In this document: positions 6,367-8,847 of the stretch, in pieces
Layout: every line of letters begins with the position of its first letter
Position numbering within the stretch: the first letter of the stretch is position 1
Assembly: GCA_023406985.1 (NCBI GenBank)
Contig: JAEXTK010000177.1
Coordinates: 1 to 8,847, forward strand
DNA from: Spirochaetota bacterium
Lineage (GTDB): Bacteria; Spirochaetota; Spirochaetia; Treponematales; Breznakiellaceae
Direction of reading: 5' to 3'
Length of the DNA stretch: 8,847 nucleotides
The notes under the pieces: model-generated
Told to the model about the DNA's origin: nothing
Databases searched by the model: none
The model's input: only the letters and a program-made list of their open reading frames with translations
Program-made: the position numbers and the translations under genes

Positions 6367-8815
6367 GAACCAAGATCCAGCCACCCTGAAACACGTCGGC
6401 AAGGGCGCGAAGCGCACCGAGGGCGTCGAGAAGCTCACCGGCCAAGCCGTCTACGCGAGCGACATGATTCAACCGGGCATGCTCTACGCCCAGGTCAAGA
6501 AGAGCCCCCACGCCCGGGCGCGGATCAAGAAGATCGACGTTTCGAAGGCCGAGGCCCTCGTCGGCGTGCGCGCGGTCCTCGTGGGGACAGAGCTCGATTA
6601 CAAGCTCGGCCTCTACGTGGTGGACAAGGACATCCTCGCGAAGGGCGAGGTCCGCCACTACGGCGAGGCGGTGGCGGCGGTCGCCGCGGACACCCTGGAG
6701 ATCGCGAAAGCCGCGGTGGACCTCATCGAGGTGGACTACGAGGTCCTGCCGCCCATCCTCAACCACATGGACGCGCTCAAGAAGGACGCGGCCCTCGTGC
6801 ACCCGGACCTCGGCAACTACGACTACATGAAGGCGGCGTTCACTCCGATCGGGGGAACCAACATCGCCAACCTGACGAAGCTCAGGAAGGGCGACGTCGA
6901 GAAGGGCTTCGCCGAGGCGGAGTGGATCGTCGAGCGGGAATACACGAACCCCTCGGTCCAGCACGTCCCGATGGAGACCCACGTGGCCATCGTCCAGTGG
7001 AAGACGGGCGACGACGTGACGATCTGGACGAGCGCCCAGTCGCCGTTCACCGTGCGGAACCTCTTCTGCTACACGTTCAAGCTGCCCCACAACAAGGTCC
7101 GCGTGATCGTCCCGCACGTCGGCGGCGGCTTCGGCGGCAAGGCGGGCATCCACATCGAACCCCTCGTCGCCTGCCTGTCGCGCAAGGCGGGCGGCCTGCC
7201 CGTGAAGTTCCAGGCCACGCGCGAGGAGGAATTCAGCCTCCTGCCGTGCCGCTCGGCGCTCACCTACCGGATCAAGACGGGCGTACGGAGCGACGGGAAG
7301 ATCATCGCCCAGAAGATGGAGATGTTCTGGGACGCCGGCGCCTACGCCGACTACGCCGTGAACGTCACGCGCGCCTCGGGCTATTCCGCGGCGGGGCCCT
7401 ACGAGATCCCGAACGCGTGGATCGACGCCTACACGATCTACACGAACAAGCCCTACGGGACCGCCTACCGCGGCTTCGGCCACGTGGAGTTCTTCTGGGG
7501 ACTGGAGCGCCACATGGAGCTCGTCGCCCAGGCGATCGGCATGGACCCGTTGGAATTCCGACGCAAGAACGCGGTGCGCACGGGATCGGTCTCCCTCACC
7601 GGCGAGGTGATCACCGAGAACACGGGCAACGTGCTCAAGTGCCTGGATGAGGCGGCCAAAGCCATTGGGTACGGCGAGCTCAGCGCGGCCGAAAAAGCGC
7701 GTGAGAAGAAGACGGGGCGGAAGATCGGTAAGGGCATCGCCGCCCTCCACAAGGCGCCGGCCATGCCGTCCTTCACGGGCACGGCGGCCATCATCAAGAT
7801 GAACAGCGACGGGTCGGTGAACGTCAATTTCGCGTTGACCGAGATCGGTCAGGGGTCGGCCACGGCCTTCAGCCAGATCGTCGCCGAGCGGCTCAAGTTC
7901 CGACTCGACCAGGTGAAGGTCGTGGTGGACAAGGACACGGACCGCGACCCCTACGACTGGCAGACGGTGGCCTCAAAGGGCATCATCCTTACCGGCAACG
8001 CCTGCATCCTCGCGTGCGACGACCTCTTGAAGCATGCGTACGAGGTGGCGGCCCAGGTGCTGCGCGCCAACGTCGCGGACCTGGACCACGACGATACGAA
8101 GGTCTTCATCCGCCACCATCCGGACCACGGAGTGACGTTCGCGAGCATGTCGGTCGGTTACGCCTACCCGGACGGCAACACGATCGGCGGCCCGCTCATC
8201 GGCGTCGGTCGCTACGTCGCGCAGGGGCTCTCGAACCTGAACAAGGAGACCGGGCAGGGGAATCCGGCCCTCGATTGGACCTACGGCGCGCACGGCATCG
8301 TCGCGGAGGTGGATCCGGTCACGGGCGAGTTCCGCATACTCAAGATCGCATCCGTATTCGATGTGGGTAAGGCGATCAATCCGGAACTCGTGCGCGGCCA
8401 GTGCATCGGCGGCATGGTGCAGGGACTGGGGACGGCGATCTGCGAAGGCTACATCTACGACCAGGCCGGCCATCTCCTCAACCCGTCGTTTACCGACAAC
8501 AAGATTCCGACTTCGAAGGACCTGCCCGACGAGATCGAGACCTGCGTGGTCGAGACGCCGCAGATCGACGGGCCCTACGGCGCGCGCGGCGTCGGCGAAC
8601 ACCCGATGATTTCGGTGGCGCCGGCGCTCGGCAACGCCATCCAACACGCCGTCGGCGCGGAACTCCTGCACATGCCGATCAGGAGCGAGGACGTCTGGCG
8701 CGCGATGCGGGAGACGGAGCCCATCGACAACTGGATCACGAAGACGCCGACCGGCTCGTGCCGATCGGATCCCGTGACGCGTCGGCATTCCCCCGACTCG
8801 GCGGCCGCGCCGTAA
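6359..8815 (+). CDS. xdhA: Molybdenum hydroxylase, molybdopterin-binding large subunit
   Basis: This 818-residue catalytic subunit of the xanthine dehydrogenase family hydroxylates N-heterocycles or aldehydes at a Mo-cytosine- or Mo-pterin centre. The N-terminal domain runs from GKGAKRTEGVEKLTGQAVYA. Cofactor and active-site motifs are GGGFGGK (255-261), TAYRGFG (368-374), EIGQGSATAF (495-504) and the catalytic GVGE (744-747, Glu747). The AYRGFG loop lacks the cysteine of CO dehydrogenases (AYRCSF), so this is not a CO dehydrogenase. It is followed by HVEFFWGLE and not the usual proline-rich sequence, which may reflect a different substrate. Purine, nicotinate-like or other heterocycles are all possible; purine is favoured by the neighbours. 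The conserved domain seems to end around residue 785 (EDVWRAMRE), leaving about 30 residues of Ser/Pro/Arg-rich tail. One GGGACAGAGCT repeat is read as VGTEL at 75-79. The E. coli symbol is used with caution. Confidence 0.93.
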   Translation: MLENQDPATLKHVGKGAKRTEGVEKLTGQAVYASDMIQPGMLYAQVKKSPHARARIKKIDVSKAEALVGVRAVLVGTELDYKLGLYVVDKDILAKGEVRHYGEAVAAVAADTLEIAKAAVDLIEVDYEVLPPILNHMDALKKDAALVHPDLGNYDYMKAAFTPIGGTNIANLTKLRKGDVEKGFAEAEWIVEREYTNPSVQHVPMETHVAIVQWKTGDDVTIWTSAQSPFTVRNLFCYTFKLPHNKVRVIVPHVGGGFGGKAGIHIEPLVACLSRKAGGLPVKFQATREEEFSLLPCRSALTYRIKTGVRSDGKIIAQKMEMFWDAGAYADYAVNVTRASGYSAAGPYEIPNAWIDAYTIYTNKPYGTAYRGFGHVEFFWGLERHMELVAQAIGMDPLEFRRKNAVRTGSVSLTGEVITENTGNVLKCLDEAAKAIGYGELSAAEKAREKKTGRKIGKGIAALHKAPAMPSFTGTAAIIKMNSDGSVNVNFALTEIGQGSATAFSQIVAERLKFRLDQVKVVVDKDTDRDPYDWQTVASKGIILTGNACILACDDLLKHAYEVAAQVLRANVADLDHDDTKVFIRHHPDHGVTFASMSVGYAYPDGNTIGGPLIGVGRYVAQGLSNLNKETGQGNPALDWTYGAHGIVAEVDPVTGEFRILKIASVFDVGKAINPELVRGQCIGGMVQGLGTAICEGYIYDQAGHLLNPSFTDNKIPTSKDLPDEIETCVVETPQIDGPYGARGVGEHPMISVAPALGNAIQHAVGAELLHMPIRSEDVWRAMRETEPIDNWITKTPTGSCRSDPVTRRHSPDSAAAP
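6582..6594 (+). repeat. Single GGGACAGAGCT repeat in the molybdenum-subunit gene
   Basis: TGGGGACAGAGCT is identical to the copies in the AllH-like gene. The match with the first copy extends to 21 identical bases (6576-6596 against 3520-3540). It is read as Val-Gly-Thr-Glu-Leu, close to where family members usually have a Thr-Gly-x-Asp motif after a V-x-A-V-L strand, so it could either be a true insertion or replacement or a chance fit of that conserved segment. Confidence 0.6.
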
Positions 8816-8847
8816 GGCGTCCAGTCGGCCGCGGTCGAAGCGTGGCC
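8816..8847. other. Short downstream tail with nothing recognisable
   Basis: Only 32 bases follow the last stop codon. They are GC-rich and show no hairpin with a T-tract, so whether the operon ends here cannot be decided. Confidence 0.4.

Noticed and set aside
6302..7750. Long antisense open frame of 482 codons opposite the molybdenum-subunit gene
   Set aside because: Same artefact of high GC at third positions. The + strand has all molybdopterin motifs in order.
5066..8815. Aerobic CO dehydrogenase (coxMSL), because the gene order medium-small-large matches
   Set aside because: The large subunit lacks the AYRCSF active-site loop with its cysteine and has AYRGFG as in hydroxylases of the xanthine dehydrogenase type.

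Overview
The window is a high-GC, densely packed bacterial segment. Nine genes all lie on the + strand with gaps of at most about 16 nt or short overlaps, so it reads as one long operon, or the middle of one. No RNA gene, IS transposase, CRISPR array or clear terminator is visible. The gene content (an AllH-family protein, carbamate kinase and a three-subunit molybdenum hydroxylase) resembles the purine, allantoin and oxamate nitrogen-catabolism clusters of anaerobic or facultative bacteria. The sequence alone does not fix the lineage.

Layout. Positions 1-62 are a short leader with a GC-rich perfect inverted repeat and a strong ribosome binding site. Positions 63-2343 hold an acyl-CoA-type module: a probable GNAT-fold protein, a thiolase-superfamily protein that lacks the usual nucleophilic cysteine, and its probable Zn-ribbon/OB-fold (DUF35) partner. 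Positions 2357-3025 encode a GntR/FCD transcription factor. Positions 3042-4121 encode an AllH-like (DUF2877) protein and 4108-5064 a carbamate kinase. Positions 5066-8815 encode the FAD, 2Fe-2S and molybdopterin subunits of a xanthine dehydrogenase-family hydroxylase, in that order.

How the genes may work together (inference). The molybdenum enzyme hydroxylates an N-heterocycle such as a purine. Ring breakdown eventually gives a carbamoylated intermediate. The AllH-like protein, with partners not in this window, would pass the carbamoyl group to phosphate, and carbamate kinase would use carbamoyl phosphate to make ATP. The GntR/FCD protein probably senses a carboxylate or ureide metabolite. 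The role of the cysteine-less thiolase-like/DUF35 pair is unknown. The best precedent for such a pair is the Ltp2-type retro-aldolase of steroid side-chain degradation, so a C-C lyase role is a reasonable hypothesis.

The second unexpected signal is a short DNA repeat, core GGGACAGAGCT. It occurs six times, five in the AllH-like gene and one in the molybdenum subunit gene. The copies are read in all three codon phases, so the DNA rather than the protein is conserved. This looks like a small dispersed palindromic element that has spread into coding sequence.
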